Assembly: GCA_041940025.1 (NCBI GenBank)
Contig: JBGTSY010000008.1
Location: 45,933 to 109,932, forward strand
Reading direction: 5' to 3'
DNA length: 64,000 nucleotides
DNA from: UBA5859 sp041940025
GTDB taxonomy: Bacteria > Pseudomonadota > Gammaproteobacteria > UBA5859
The notes beneath the pieces were generated by a model. That model did no database searches and had not been told where the DNA came from. It was given only the letters and a program-made list of their open reading frames with translations. Below are positions 9,302 to 17,466 of the stretch, one piece after another. Every line of letters begins with the position of its first letter. Positions within the stretch are counted from its first letter, which is position 1. Position numbers and translations under genes: made by a program.

Positions 9302-9752
9302 TCGAGAGACCAGAAATGCTTGATAAAGCGTCGGTCGTTCGTTTTTTAAAGCTTCCAATCCAATCTATTCCTAGAACATTAACCACACAGCATTAGCGCT
9401 TGGGTTATCTTTAAAGCCTATATGTTGACATGGTTTTATAGAAACTGAATTGATTTTCAAATCGAAATTATAAATCCCTTTTTTGCAGTCAGTCCGGTTG
9501 AGATCTGGCGACATTAATCGCAGCTGTGTGTTTTGGTCTGACGACTCGTTGCGACTCCTGTGCCCTCTATTAAAAAAACTCGTTCCCAATTTGGTCATCA
9601 TAGTGCAGTATGCAATATGGGGTTACACTATGGCTCTAATATGCAAGCAGGCCCGGATAGGATGACACTGGCTCCAGATTGGTTGGAGAATAAAAAATAA
9701 GAGTGGCCTTGAATTATATTAGCTTTCACTATCAAGTTAATATTCTAAAGGT
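9302..9752. other. Intergenic region, nothing firm seen
   Basis: About 450 bases between the pilin terminator and the TVP38-like gene. Short open frames exist on both strands (for example 9371-9601 on the minus strand) but none has a recognisable domain or good ribosome binding site. A promoter for the downstream gene is expected here but no convincing -35/-10 pair was identified. Confidence 0.5.
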
Positions 9753-10523
9753 GTGACAGGTAGGTATTTGGATCCAAACAGGTTAAATAAGCGGATGCTG
9801 ACAAATCAGTCTGAACGAGTTCGATTCGGGTTTAACTTAGCCCGTGTCATCTTATTTTTGTTGCTGGTGGTAGTGCTCATGCAGATCTCCCAACTCCTCG
9901 ATATGGATGACCTTTTTAGTCGTCAAGGATTGTCGAAGATGATTGACTGGTTACAGATGTGGGGCGAAGAGTGGGGCTTGTTGGGGCCACTGGTAGTCAC
10001 GGTTTTGGCCGTGTTCACAGTAGTGATCAATATTCCTACAGTCATTGTGTTGGTATCCATTTCCATTATTTATGGTCCTCTGTCCGCCATGATTATGGGC
10101 ATCATCTATTGGGCAGTGGCTTGTATGGTGATCCATTTTATTGTGCAACACTTGGGCGGGGAAATGGTCTCTAGTATATTAAAAACGTTACCCAAAAAAG
10201 CACTGTCCCTGGTCACCAATAATCTATTTCGTTCTGTTCTCTATACTCGGCTCATCATGTTTGCCTTACCGCCAAGTAACTGGATGTTGGCCACCTTACC
10301 TCTCAAAGCCCGAGATTTTGTCATGGCTTCCTCACTTGGCGCATTACCACACATTTTGGTATGGAGTAGTTTGGGCCCAAGAGTCATCAACAATCTATTG
10401 CTTGCCGAACCGGGATGGTGGCACTCACCAGAGGTGATTTTTATTGCCACTTATGGAGTGGTTTTAACTCTAACAGTGAAATTTTTCCTACCCAACGATG
10501 GGGATTCTGTCGCCTCTGAATAG
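9753..10523 (+). CDS. TVP38/TMEM64 (VTT domain) family membrane protein
   Basis: A 256-residue polytopic protein. After an N-terminal helix (about residues 29-50) a VTT/SNARE-associated core with re-entrant hydrophobic stretches runs from about residue 70 to 245, including INIPTVIVLV and IYGPLSA, the positions typical for this DedA-related superfamily. Bacterial members are probable lipid scramblases or transporters; the substrate here is unknown. The start is taken at GTG 9753 after TAAAGG; ATG 9795 is an alternative. Confidence 0.8.
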   Translation: MTGRYLDPNRLNKRMLTNQSERVRFGFNLARVILFLLLVVVLMQISQLLDMDDLFSRQGLSKMIDWLQMWGEEWGLLGPLVVTVLAVFTVVINIPTVIVLVSISIIYGPLSAMIMGIIYWAVACMVIHFIVQHLGGEMVSSILKTLPKKALSLVTNNLFRSVLYTRLIMFALPPSNWMLATLPLKARDFVMASSLGALPHILVWSSLGPRVINNLLLAEPGWWHSPEVIFIATYGVVLTLTVKFFLPNDGDSVASE

Positions 10524-10594
10524 ATCACAGATTTGGGTTTTTTGCCGAGCCATTTTTTATTGGTAAATCGTGTCTTATAAATTCATTTAACAGC

Positions 10595-10619
10595 AAGCCT
10601 GACCCTGTAGGCCAGGCTT
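10595..10619. terminator. Convergent hairpin between TVP38-like gene and alkB-like gene
   Basis: AAGCCTG pairs with CAGGCTT around a partly paired loop. It lies between two convergent genes; the T tract is poor on both strands, so it is a weak bidirectional terminator at best. Confidence 0.5.
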
Positions 10620-10645
10620 TGATACGTGGAATTCGCCGTCCTGGC

Positions 10646-11911
10646 TTAGATGATGCCGTCGGCTTTTAGCTTCTCGCGTTGCTGTTTGGCATGCTCTATT
10701 AACATGGGAATACCACTTTTCTGGTTTGCCTCCATTGCCAGCCTATATTCTTCCGGAGAAGCGTATTTTTCATCCCACTCAATTAATTTGGGCACCATCA
10801 ATTCTTCCCACTTTTTCTTGTTGCGGGACAGGCCCATCATTTTCATATAGCCTCCGGGGAGTTGCGGGCCTTCCAAATGGGGTAAGAGATCCCAAAACTC
10901 CCTTTCAGGAACATCGTGGTGATCTGCATGCCGGCCGATGCCGTCAGATAACCAGTTTGTTACTCGGTGTGTACAACCCCAGGAGTGATGTATTTCGATC
11001 GCTTCATCGGGATCTCGTACTAAACCATAATGTTGCACGTATACCCCTGCTTTATATCCCAAATGAGACTGTATCACCGCTAGCGCAAAGAAAAATAGAC
11101 CCATGAAACCAGTGAGCATAAATACCATCAATACAATCAATGCTTCTAGTGCAAAGCCCCGGAATAATTTATTTTTCCAGGAGTGGACAGGTAGTCCCAG
11201 TTTCTTTAAGCGATTTGCTTCTATTTCATAAACGATTTGATAGTCTTGTTTCAGTGTGCGTTTGATAAATTGACCGATGCTCTCTCCCCGCAACGCCGTG
11301 CTGCTATCGTATGGGGTGGCGGCTGTCAGGTGGTGACCATAGGGATGCTCGATCGCATAGTAGCTGAATAGGTTTAACGCACCCATAGCGCGGGACAAGC
11401 CTACAGAAAAGGGCTCATGAGTGCGGTGACACAGTTCGTGTCCAATGGCTACGGTGCCTAAGCTAGCAGTGACGCTCATCAACAGGGTGGCGATAACATA
11501 CTGAAATATTCCATCATCGGCATGGGCGGCCAGCATATCGAAACCGGTCAGCGACTGCGTTAGCGCGGCAATACCGAAAAGATCCCCGCCGTTATGGGCA
11601 TGGGCCATTACCCAAAGAAAGCCTAGGAAAGTAGCGAAGGTGAAAAATCCATAGAAATACATGCCATAAACAAAAATACGACTGTGTTTCCATTCGTAGG
11701 TGACTTCATCTTGTCCCAAAATGGGTTCTAACACCGCTAAAGCCACTATAAAGGCTATAAATCCCCAACCGACTACGGAAGAATTGGTGAATACCAAGAA
11801 AGCTGCGGCCAGTGAGATACCCATTGGTACCAAGTATGGGAGATACATCCAGGCTTTAGCTTCGGGTTTGCTAGTAGGGACAGAAGTAGCAGAGTGTGCA
11901 ACAGCATTCAT
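10646..11911 (-). CDS. AlkB/XylM-family non-haem di-iron membrane monooxygenase (copy 1)
   Basis: The protein (421 residues from ATG 11911) has about six membrane helices and the three histidine clusters of the AlkB/XylM branch of the fatty acid desaturase superfamily: HELCH at 158-162, EHPYGHH at 188-194 and GRHADHH at 326-332, plus QHYGL at 293-297, equivalent to the EHYGL motif of AlkB. Such enzymes hydroxylate terminal carbons of alkanes or alkyl aromatics, needing rubredoxin or a ferredoxin reductase, neither of which is encoded nearby. HELCHRTH differs from the classical AlkB HELGHK, so substrate is open. The ATG at 11911 is preferred to GTG 11929 because GAGAGGA precedes it. A perfect inverted repeat lies 46 bases upstream. 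Confidence 0.85.
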   Translation of the reverse strand: MNAVAHSATSVPTSKPEAKAWMYLPYLVPMGISLAAAFLVFTNSSVVGWGFIAFIVALAVLEPILGQDEVTYEWKHSRIFVYGMYFYGFFTFATFLGFLWVMAHAHNGGDLFGIAALTQSLTGFDMLAAHADDGIFQYVIATLLMSVTASLGTVAIGHELCHRTHEPFSVGLSRAMGALNLFSYYAIEHPYGHHLTAATPYDSSTALRGESIGQFIKRTLKQDYQIVYEIEANRLKKLGLPVHSWKNKLFRGFALEALIVLMVFMLTGFMGLFFFALAVIQSHLGYKAGVYVQHYGLVRDPDEAIEIHHSWGCTHRVTNWLSDGIGRHADHHDVPEREFWDLLPHLEGPQLPGGYMKMMGLSRNKKKWEELMVPKLIEWDEKYASPEEYRLAMEANQKSGIPMLIEHAKQQREKLKADGII

Positions 11912-11956
11912 TGGACTGGGTCCTCTCACAAGAAAAATGAACAGATAGATGCATTG

Positions 11957-11990
11957 GTTATGTTTTCCGAATATGAGCGGAAAACATAAC
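11957..11990. promoter_or_regulatory. Perfect 13-bp inverted repeat upstream of alkB-like copy 1
   Basis: GTTATGTTTTCCG at 11957-11969 and its exact reverse complement at 11978-11990 flank 8 bases. The site lies 46 bases upstream of the alkB-like start codon and is not followed by a T tract, so an operator for a dimeric regulator is more likely than a terminator. No regulator gene is adjacent. Confidence 0.65.
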
Positions 11991-12084
11991 GCAGTATGAC
12001 ACCTTATTCCCGTGCCCTGCTAGGTGAGGTTGCCAAAGTATTACTTATCTAAGGTTAGGAAAAGACTAATAGGGTTTGTGGCAC

Positions 12085-12111
12085 AAAAAAGCCCGCTGAT
12101 GCGGGCTTTTT
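12085..12111 (-). terminator. Rho-independent terminator after the BI-1 family gene
   Basis: GCCCGC/GCGGGC with a 4-base loop, flanked by A6 and T5, so it can work on both strands. It lies 24 bases beyond the stop codon of the BI-1 family gene. Confidence 0.9.
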
Positions 12112-12134
12112 GATTCGATAATTCAGGGCTTGTA

Positions 12135-12818
12135 TCAATCGTCACCAGACAAGGCAGTGAAAATATTCAGTAGGTGTACAAACAAGATATAAATATCAAG
12201 GTATAAACTAACTGTCGCCATGACATAGTTTGTTTCGCCACCGTGAATGATACGGCTTGTGTCGTAGAGAATGAGTCCGGAAGCCAGAAGAGCCATAACA
12301 GCGGACACACCGACCATCATTCCGGATACTTCTACATTAAAAAAGGAGCTAGCAGCGAATAACCCGAGCGATGTGATGATGGCCACAATGAGTCCGGTCA
12401 TCAAAAAGCCGCGCATATAACTGAAATCTTTTTTGGTGGTCAATGTGTAAGCCGATAGCCCAACAAATACAGCGCCAGTGGTCCCTAGTGCGCTCATCAC
12501 CGTTGTGGAACCTCCGGGTACTTTTAAGTACATATCAAGCATTGGACCTAGGAACAGCCCCATAAATCCAGTAAATGCAAAGACTAGCGGTAAGCTCCAA
12601 ATACTGTTACGTAATACGTTTAGCAACACCAACGAGCCAATCATCACACCCAACTGTATGAATGGGTTAATTGGAGGCATGTTTAGTACCATGGCGGTTC
12701 CTGCAGTACCTGCACTGAACAGCAACGTGAGAGAGAGTAACAAGTAAGTGTTTCTTAGTACCTTATTGGTAGCTAAAATTGATTCTTGGCTTTTTGCAAT
12801 CTGGACTTGTGAATCCAT
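12135..12818 (-). CDS. Bax inhibitor-1/YccA family membrane protein
   Basis: A 227-residue protein with seven predicted transmembrane helices and the acidic residues near the C-terminus (final LSGDD; LYLDIYILFVHLL in the last helix) typical of the BI-1/YccA family. Members associate with FtsH or act as pH-gated ion leak channels. The upstream in-frame ATG at 12869 is rejected; the ATG at 12818 has AGGAG at the proper spacing and gives the family-standard N-terminus MDSQVQIAK. Confidence 0.88.
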   Translation of the reverse strand: MDSQVQIAKSQESILATNKVLRNTYLLLSLTLLFSAGTAGTAMVLNMPPINPFIQLGVMIGSLVLLNVLRNSIWSLPLVFAFTGFMGLFLGPMLDMYLKVPGGSTTVMSALGTTGAVFVGLSAYTLTTKKDFSYMRGFLMTGLIVAIITSLGLFAASSFFNVEVSGMMVGVSAVMALLASGLILYDTSRIIHGGETNYVMATVSLYLDIYILFVHLLNIFTALSGDD

Positions 12819-13176
12819 TGATTCGCTTCTCCTAAAATGATTCCATGAATGTTGACCCATTATAACCAAATAATCGGCATGAATGCTTGACGCTCTAGTT
12901 ACATTTTATAGAACGAATATTTTCCGAGAAGTGTTCCGATAATTTTGTAACTTTTTGCAGATTCCGGTATGCTTCACGCCCATTCTAATCCCTTGTAATA
13001 TAGGGATTCTTTACTTGGATTTCAACTGAATGTGGATAACTTGCAATATAACCGTTTATTCATTATGGGAATCTTTTAAAAACATTTAGATTAAGCATTC
13101 GTCACCTGGTTTTGTCATATTTCTAGAGGGGTTCAGCACAAGCGCGATTTCGATTTTTTGGCCGAGGTGGGGTAAA
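12819..13176. other. Intergenic region, no gene seen
   Basis: About 360 bases between the BI-1 family gene and the duplicated tRNA upstream block. It is A/T-rich near the BI-1 start, where its promoter must lie. No open frame with coding character or RNA gene was recognised. Confidence 0.5.
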
Positions 13177-13290
13177 TGAGGTCGCTTTGTGACCGAATAT
13201 AAGCGGCGGGGGAGCCGCGTTCTCTCTGCAATGTTAATGTAGAGTAGAACATTTAATCTCCCCATATTGGAGAGCTGGCTGAGTGGTCGA
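13177..13290 (+). repeat. Upstream copy of the tRNA-Ser leader plus 22-nt tRNA fragment
   Basis: This 114-base block matches 13350-13463 with three mismatches at a constant offset of 173 bases. It includes a GGTC-type hairpin (13180-13194), a GCGGC/GCCGC hairpin (13203-13218), the dyad AATGTT-12-AACATT and, at 13269-13290, the first 22 bases of tRNA-Ser. The two hairpin mismatches in the first block keep pairing through a G-T wobble. After 13290 the sequence departs from tRNA-Ser. Confidence 0.9.
13269..13290 (+). pseudogene. Truncated tRNA-Ser 5' fragment
   Basis: Identical to the first 22 bases of the intact tRNA-Ser at 13442: the 5' acceptor strand, D-stem start and D-loop. It lacks an anticodon arm; the following bases instead form a CACTGC-TTCA-GCAGTG hairpin (13295-13310) and a GGCGCG-TGG-CGCGCC hairpin (13320-13334). 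Confidence 0.85.
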
Positions 13291-13349
13291 CAACCACTGC
13301 TTCAGCAGTGTTGAACGTCGGCGCGTGGCGCGCCAGACGGCCCGTAGGG

Positions 13350-13441
13350 TGAGGTCACTTAGTGACCGAATATAAGCGGCGGGGGAGCCGCGTTCTCTCT
13401 GCAATGTTAATGTAGAGCAGAACATTTAATCTCCCCATATT
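13350..13441 (+). repeat. Second copy of the leader block, directly in front of tRNA-Ser
   Basis: Partner of the block at 13177. It contains a perfect GGTCAC-TTA-GTGACC hairpin (13353-13367), GCGGC-6-GCCGC (13376-13391) and the dyad AATGTT-12-AACATT (13403-13426). It presumably holds the tRNA promoter, though no consensus -35/-10 pair was assigned. Confidence 0.85.
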
Positions 13442-13529
13442 GGAGAGCTGGCTGAGTGGTCGAAAGCGGCGGTCTTGAAAACCGTTGACCCGAAAGGGTC
13501 CGGGGGTTCGAATCCCTCGCTCTCCGCCA
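13442..13529 (+). tRNA. tRNA-Ser(UGA)
   Basis: An 88-base cloverleaf with 7-bp acceptor stem GGAGAGC/GCTCTCC, a discriminator G and an encoded CCA. The anticodon loop is CTTGAAA, giving anticodon UGA. The long variable arm (TTGACCCGAAAGGGTC region) is the class II feature of serine tRNAs, and the T loop GGTTCGAATCC is intact. Confidence 0.95.
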
Positions 13530-13615
13530 AATTCATCAATTGGAAATTAAAAATATTTAAACGGGATATTCACAGCATAGTAATATCCATTTATTGTCAG
13601 TTGATATTGGAACGG

Positions 13616-13939
13616 CTACTTGTCCATAGGATAAATATGTGGCTCAACTTCCAGCTTCTCTATTTTGCTCCCCGACATAACAATTAAACCTCGGTATCGG
13701 CTCTGCCCAGTGGAAGTGAACTCAAATTGGTAGTGTCGAACGAATCGCAACTTGCCAGTCTGATGACGTGTCGGCCATACCTTTGACAACCAAATTGATT
13801 GATCTAAAAATTGAATGTTGGTGCTTTGACAATAGGCATCAACTGCATCTAAAGCTATTTTCTTTTTAGCATCACTTTGCCACCAGAAGTAGATTAAAAA
13901 AGCGAAAAAACTGATTGAGATAACCGTAAAAATTGACAA
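13616..13939 (-). CDS. DUF3301 family protein
   Basis: A 107-residue protein with one N-terminal membrane helix (residues 3-20) followed by a compact conserved domain: ALDAVDAYCQ, QFLDQSIWL and the FEFTSTGQSRYRGLIVM strand region that define DUF3301 in gammaproteobacteria. Function is unknown. The start is a TTG at 13939 with GAGAG upstream. It is transcribed alone, convergent with tRNA-Ser. Confidence 0.75.
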   Translation of the reverse strand: MSIFTVISISFFAFLIYFWWQSDAKKKIALDAVDAYCQSTNIQFLDQSIWLSKVWPTRHQTGKLRFVRHYQFEFTSTGQSRYRGLIVMSGSKIEKLEVEPHIYPMDK

Positions 13940-14116
13940 GTATTTTCTCTCGAATTAGAGGTGGCGATTAACTGATCCTAGGACAGACAACAATTGAAGG
14001 TCAGGTATGCCAAGTATCGTTCAGGAACTTTAAAACAAGGTGACCTGTTGTAGTAATTCTCAATTGGATCTGGTTGGATTTAGCTAATTATAATTATTGA
14101 TGGATTGCTCTCACAA

Positions 14117-14146
14117 ATTTATTGGTCAATGACTTTGCCAATAAAT
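14117..14146. promoter_or_regulatory. Perfect 9-bp inverted repeat upstream of alkB-like copy 2
   Basis: ATTTATTGG at 14117-14125 and CCAATAAAT at 14138-14146 flank 12 bases, 86 bases upstream of the alkB-like start at 14232. The sequence is unrelated to the repeat upstream of copy 1. An operator is the simplest reading, inferred from position only. Confidence 0.5.
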
Positions 14147-14231
14147 ATACTAATCACTTATTAAAAATATACGGTTTTGTTCTCACTAATAAAGCTAAAA
14201 ATAGAAAATAATTTAAAAGAGAGAGGTTAAG

Positions 14232-15452
14232 ATGGAGGCATTAAAGGCAGGATGGAAGTATGGTCGCTTCTTTTTAGTGACTTGGGTATTGCTCGGCGGC
14301 ATCGTGCTCATGGCAATGGGTGGAGATGCATTATCCGATTATATGGTGACCTTTGGATTAGTCGCACTCTTGTTGGACTTGACACTTGGAGAAGACTTCA
14401 ATGTGTACCAGTACGACAACGGACAAATTTTCTACCCCATGCAATATTTCAGTCAATTGGTGTCAGTTGCCAGTTGTTTGATGTTTGCTTGGGTGCTAGG
14501 CGTGCCAAATGATTTCCTTGGTATTGCTGCCATTGTCCAAGGGCTGACGGGGTATGATATGTTGGCAGCGCATGCGAACGACACCATGGGATTTTATGTG
14601 GCTGCGGGTAGCGTGGCGATTATTGGCGCAGCGATTGGTTCGATAGCAGTCGGGCACGAGTTGACTCATCGAAAAGATATGCCGTTCGCCAATTTTATGG
14701 GACGAGTTGGGCAGGCCTTTGGTATGCACACTCGGTTTTCGATCCGCCACCCGTACGGGCATCATAATTGGGTCTGTACGCCAAAGGATCCCGCTACTGC
14801 CCGCCGAGGTGAAAATTTCTATCCATTCGCGCTACGCTCCATAGTGGGTCAAAACCAGCAAGTATGGGAGTTAGAAGCCGGTCGCCTGAGAAAAATGGGG
14901 AAATCTCCGTGGACCTATGAAAACCAAGTACTACGAGGCTGGGGAATGGAGTTGATTGCCATGAGCTTGTTCGTCATTGCCGCAGGATGGACTGGTGTGA
15001 TGGGATTTTTAATTGTTGGATTAGGTGTGAACATCGCTCTGGAGCTGGCCAATTACATCGAACATTATGGATTAATTCGGGCGGAAGATAAGCCGCAGCA
15101 AGTCAGGCATGCATGGAACGATAACCATACTTTTTCTTACTGGGCCACGGTAGCCATTGCACGTCATGCTCACCACCATGCTGATGCAGATGTGGCGTTT
15201 TGGGATTTGAAACCTTATGTCACTGAGGCACCAAGAATGCCCTTTGGTTATTTACTCACTATCCTCTGTGCTTTGATCCCACCGCTTTGGCATACTGTGA
15301 TGAATCAACTGCTGATTAAATGGGATCGAGAGATGGCGAGCGATGAGGAGCGAGCCATTGCCGCCAAGGAGAACATTGTCAGCGGGCAAGAATCTCTCAT
15401 TGAGGCAGGAAACGCCTATTACGAAGCAACTTCTCTTGTGGATGCTGCTTAG
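14232..15452 (+). CDS. AlkB/XylM-family non-haem di-iron membrane monooxygenase (copy 2)
   Basis: This 406-residue membrane protein shows HELTH at 142-146, RHPYGHH at 172-178, a YIEHYGL segment near residue 270 and ARHAHHHAD near residue 301, the histidine ligand set of AlkB/XylM di-iron hydroxylases. The segment after the second box (CTPKDPATARRGENFY) resembles the ATPEDPASSRMGES region of classical AlkB. It is diverged from copy 1 (at 10646), so the two probably differ in substrate. Start ATG 14232 has GAGAGG at the right distance. It is monocistronic with its own terminator; no rubredoxin or reductase gene is near. Confidence 0.87.
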   Translation: MEALKAGWKYGRFFLVTWVLLGGIVLMAMGGDALSDYMVTFGLVALLLDLTLGEDFNVYQYDNGQIFYPMQYFSQLVSVASCLMFAWVLGVPNDFLGIAAIVQGLTGYDMLAAHANDTMGFYVAAGSVAIIGAAIGSIAVGHELTHRKDMPFANFMGRVGQAFGMHTRFSIRHPYGHHNWVCTPKDPATARRGENFYPFALRSIVGQNQQVWELEAGRLRKMGKSPWTYENQVLRGWGMELIAMSLFVIAAGWTGVMGFLIVGLGVNIALELANYIEHYGLIRAEDKPQQVRHAWNDNHTFSYWATVAIARHAHHHADADVAFWDLKPYVTEAPRMPFGYLLTILCALIPPLWHTVMNQLLIKWDREMASDEERAIAAKENIVSGQESLIEAGNAYYEATSLVDAA

Positions 15453-15508
15453 TAGAGAGAGCTCAGTTTTTATGAAAATCGATTAAAATCAAACTAAGTT
15501 AGAAAATG

Positions 15509-15534
15509 AGGCCCAGTCATCTGGGCCTTTTTTT
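15509..15534 (+). terminator. Rho-independent terminator after alkB-like copy 2
   Basis: Perfect 8-bp stem AGGCCCAG/CTGGGCCT with a TCAT loop followed by seven T. Confidence 0.93.
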
Positions 15535-15615
15535 GATAAAATATCTTTAGTTCTCATTTATTTAACTAAACAAGAATCCAAACTCCTGATAAAATTACCG
15601 CTTTCGGTTAACTAT

Positions 15616-15727
15616 GGTGGCCTGCGTTGGTCCCCTCGCGACAATAAGCTGTGAACCCCGTCAGGCCCGGAAGGGAGCAGCGGCAGCAGTGGACTTGGGC
15701 GCCGGGGTGTGGCTGGCGCAGGTTACC
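15616..15727 (+). ncRNA. ffs: 4.5S signal recognition particle RNA
   Basis: The conserved SRP domain IV is recognisable: GTCAGGCCCGGAAGGGAGCAG with the GGAA tetraloop and asymmetric internal loop. Outer arms GGTGGCCTGCG and CGCAGGTTACC pair along the whole helix with two G-T pairs, giving a rod of about 112 bases. It lies just upstream of dnaX, a common location in pseudomonad relatives. Exact processed ends are inferred from pairing. Confidence 0.93.
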
Positions 15728-15783
15728 TCCATTTGTTGTAATATCTTTGCATCGACTATGGGGTAAGAGAGTTAGCATTTCAA

Positions 15784-17451
15784 ATGAGTTATCAGGTACT
15801 GGCTCGCAAGTGGCGACCGCAAAATTTTGAGCAGATGGTGGGTCAGAGCCATGTGGTGAAAGCTCTAGTTAATGCCCTGGATAGCGGACGCCTACATCAC
15901 GGTTATCTTTTCACCGGTACAAGAGGAGTGGGTAAAACCACAGTCGCACGCGTTTTTGCTAAGGCGCTAAATTGTGAGCAAGGGATCTCTTCAACTCCCT
16001 GTGGTCAATGCGGCATGTGTGAGGAGATCGCTGAAGGTCGCCACGTGGATTTGATCGAAGTGGATGCGGCTTCACGAACCAAGGTAGAGGACACTCGCGA
16101 GCTGCTGGAAAACGTCCATTATTCACCTACCCGAGGACGATTCAAGATATATTTAATTGACGAAGTACATATGCTCTCGGCGCATTCATTCAATGCGCTG
16201 TTAAAAACTTTGGAAGAGCCCCCGCCACACGTTAAGTTTTTATTAGCGACTACCGATCCGCAAAAATTACCTGTCACTGTCTTGTCCCGTTGTCTTCAGT
16301 TTAATTTAAAGGCGTTGTCCACTACGCAGTTGGAGAAACATCTTTCACATGTACTTGCNNNNNNNNNNAACGAACAGATTGAGTATGAACCACAGGCACT
16401 GACTTTTTTAGCCGCGGCTGCACAAGGTAGTGTGCGGGATGCGCTTAGTTTATCGGATCAGGCCATCGCTCATTGCGGCGGCGTGCTAAAAGAGGCAGAT
16501 GTTGCGGCCATGTTGAACCTGGTGCAGAGTAGTCAGGTTGTCGGTTTAATCCGAGCATTGTTGGCAGAGGATGCACCAATGCTCATGGATGAGATGCAAC
16601 AACTGCACACTATGGGGGTCGATTATGGCGCGGTGTTGGCTAGGTTAGAAAGCGAGTTTCATCAAATTGCCCTCGCCAAGCAGTTTCCTGAAGCGTACGA
16701 GAAAGGTCAATCAGGAGAGGTGGATTATGTCGCACTTGCTTCGCCGATGAGTGCAGAGCAAATCCAGCTGTATTATCAGATGGCTTTGGTTGGAAAACGG
16801 GATCTGCCCTGGGCACCCGACCCTCGCTGTGGTTTTGAGATGACCTTAATTCGTATGCTGAGTTTTACACTGGCTGAAGCAGAAGGCCATCAGCCAGCGT
16901 CTGAGAATAATGAGCGGATCCATGAGTCTCACTCTGTTAGTGGTTCCGGTTCTCACAGCAAAGCCGCTTCGATGCGAGAGCGGGCGGCGGACTATGAAGT
17001 CACCTCGCCTGTTAGTCCTCCGGCAGCTCCAGCAGCAGTAGAGCCAGGTTCAAAGATAATCGCTGATGGCGAAGTAGAGGAGTGGAAGCAACTCCTGCCG
17101 CAGTTGCGGTTAAGCGGATTGGCTGAACAGTTGGCGTTGCATTCCTCATTGGAAAAAAGTGCCACAGATCATTGGATTGTTCGAGTCGATCCCAATCAAG
17201 TCTCTCTTCTGGGTAGTCAAAGTGAATCGCGCTTGCGGGAGCGTTTGCAAGCTGAAGCAGGCGAAGGCGTACGAATATCTATTGAAGCCAGCGCCAATCC
17301 AATAGACACCCCTTTTAAATGGCAGCAGAGGCAGGATGCCATTAAGTTAGAACGCGCGAAACAGGATCTCAAAGAGGATCCAGTGATGAAAGACATTGTG
17401 GATACCTTTGGGGTGGATCTGGATAACGCCATAGTTCAACCGCGAGATTGA
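15784..17451 (+). CDS. dnaX: DNA polymerase III subunits gamma and tau
   Basis: Clamp-loader ATPase of 555 codons. The Walker A motif GTRGVGKTT (about 45-53), a zinc site with four cysteines in the segment 64-79, Walker B LIDEVH, the LEEPPPHVKF segment and the sensor SRC are all intact. The C-terminal part (from about residue 430) corresponds to the tau-specific region. Ten N at 16359-16368 interrupt the sequence near residue 192, but the flanks remain in the same frame. No correctly phased A AAA AAG slippery heptamer was found, so a separate gamma product is not supported. Confidence 0.95.
   Translation: MSYQVLARKWRPQNFEQMVGQSHVVKALVNALDSGRLHHGYLFTGTRGVGKTTVARVFAKALNCEQGISSTPCGQCGMCEEIAEGRHVDLIEVDAASRTKVEDTRELLENVHYSPTRGRFKIYLIDEVHMLSAHSFNALLKTLEEPPPHVKFLLATTDPQKLPVTVLSRCLQFNLKALSTTQLEKHLSHVLXXXXNEQIEYEPQALTFLAAAAQGSVRDALSLSDQAIAHCGGVLKEADVAAMLNLVQSSQVVGLIRALLAEDAPMLMDEMQQLHTMGVDYGAVLARLESEFHQIALAKQFPEAYEKGQSGEVDYVALASPMSAEQIQLYYQMALVGKRDLPWAPDPRCGFEMTLIRMLSFTLAEAEGHQPASENNERIHESHSVSGSGSHSKAASMRERAADYEVTSPVSPPAAPAAVEPGSKIIADGEVEEWKQLLPQLRLSGLAEQLALHSSLEKSATDHWIVRVDPNQVSLLGSQSESRLRERLQAEAGEGVRISIEASANPIDTPFKWQQRQDAIKLERAKQDLKEDPVMKDIVDTFGVDLDNAIVQPRD
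16359..16368. other. Assembly gap (10 N)
   Basis: Ten undetermined bases inside dnaX. The fixed round size suggests a placeholder; true gap length is unknown although the frame is preserved across it. Confidence 0.99.
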
Positions 17452-17466
17452 GGTTAAGAAATATAT

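Noticed and set aside
9371..9665. Small open frames on both strands between the pilin and TVP38-like genes
   Set aside because: No ribosome binding sites, no family resemblance and overlapping opposite frames.
17153..17159. A AAA AAG heptamer in dnaX as a programmed frameshift site for the gamma subunit
   Set aside because: The dnaX frame reads GAA AAA AGT across it, so the heptamer is not in the phase needed for -1 slippage.
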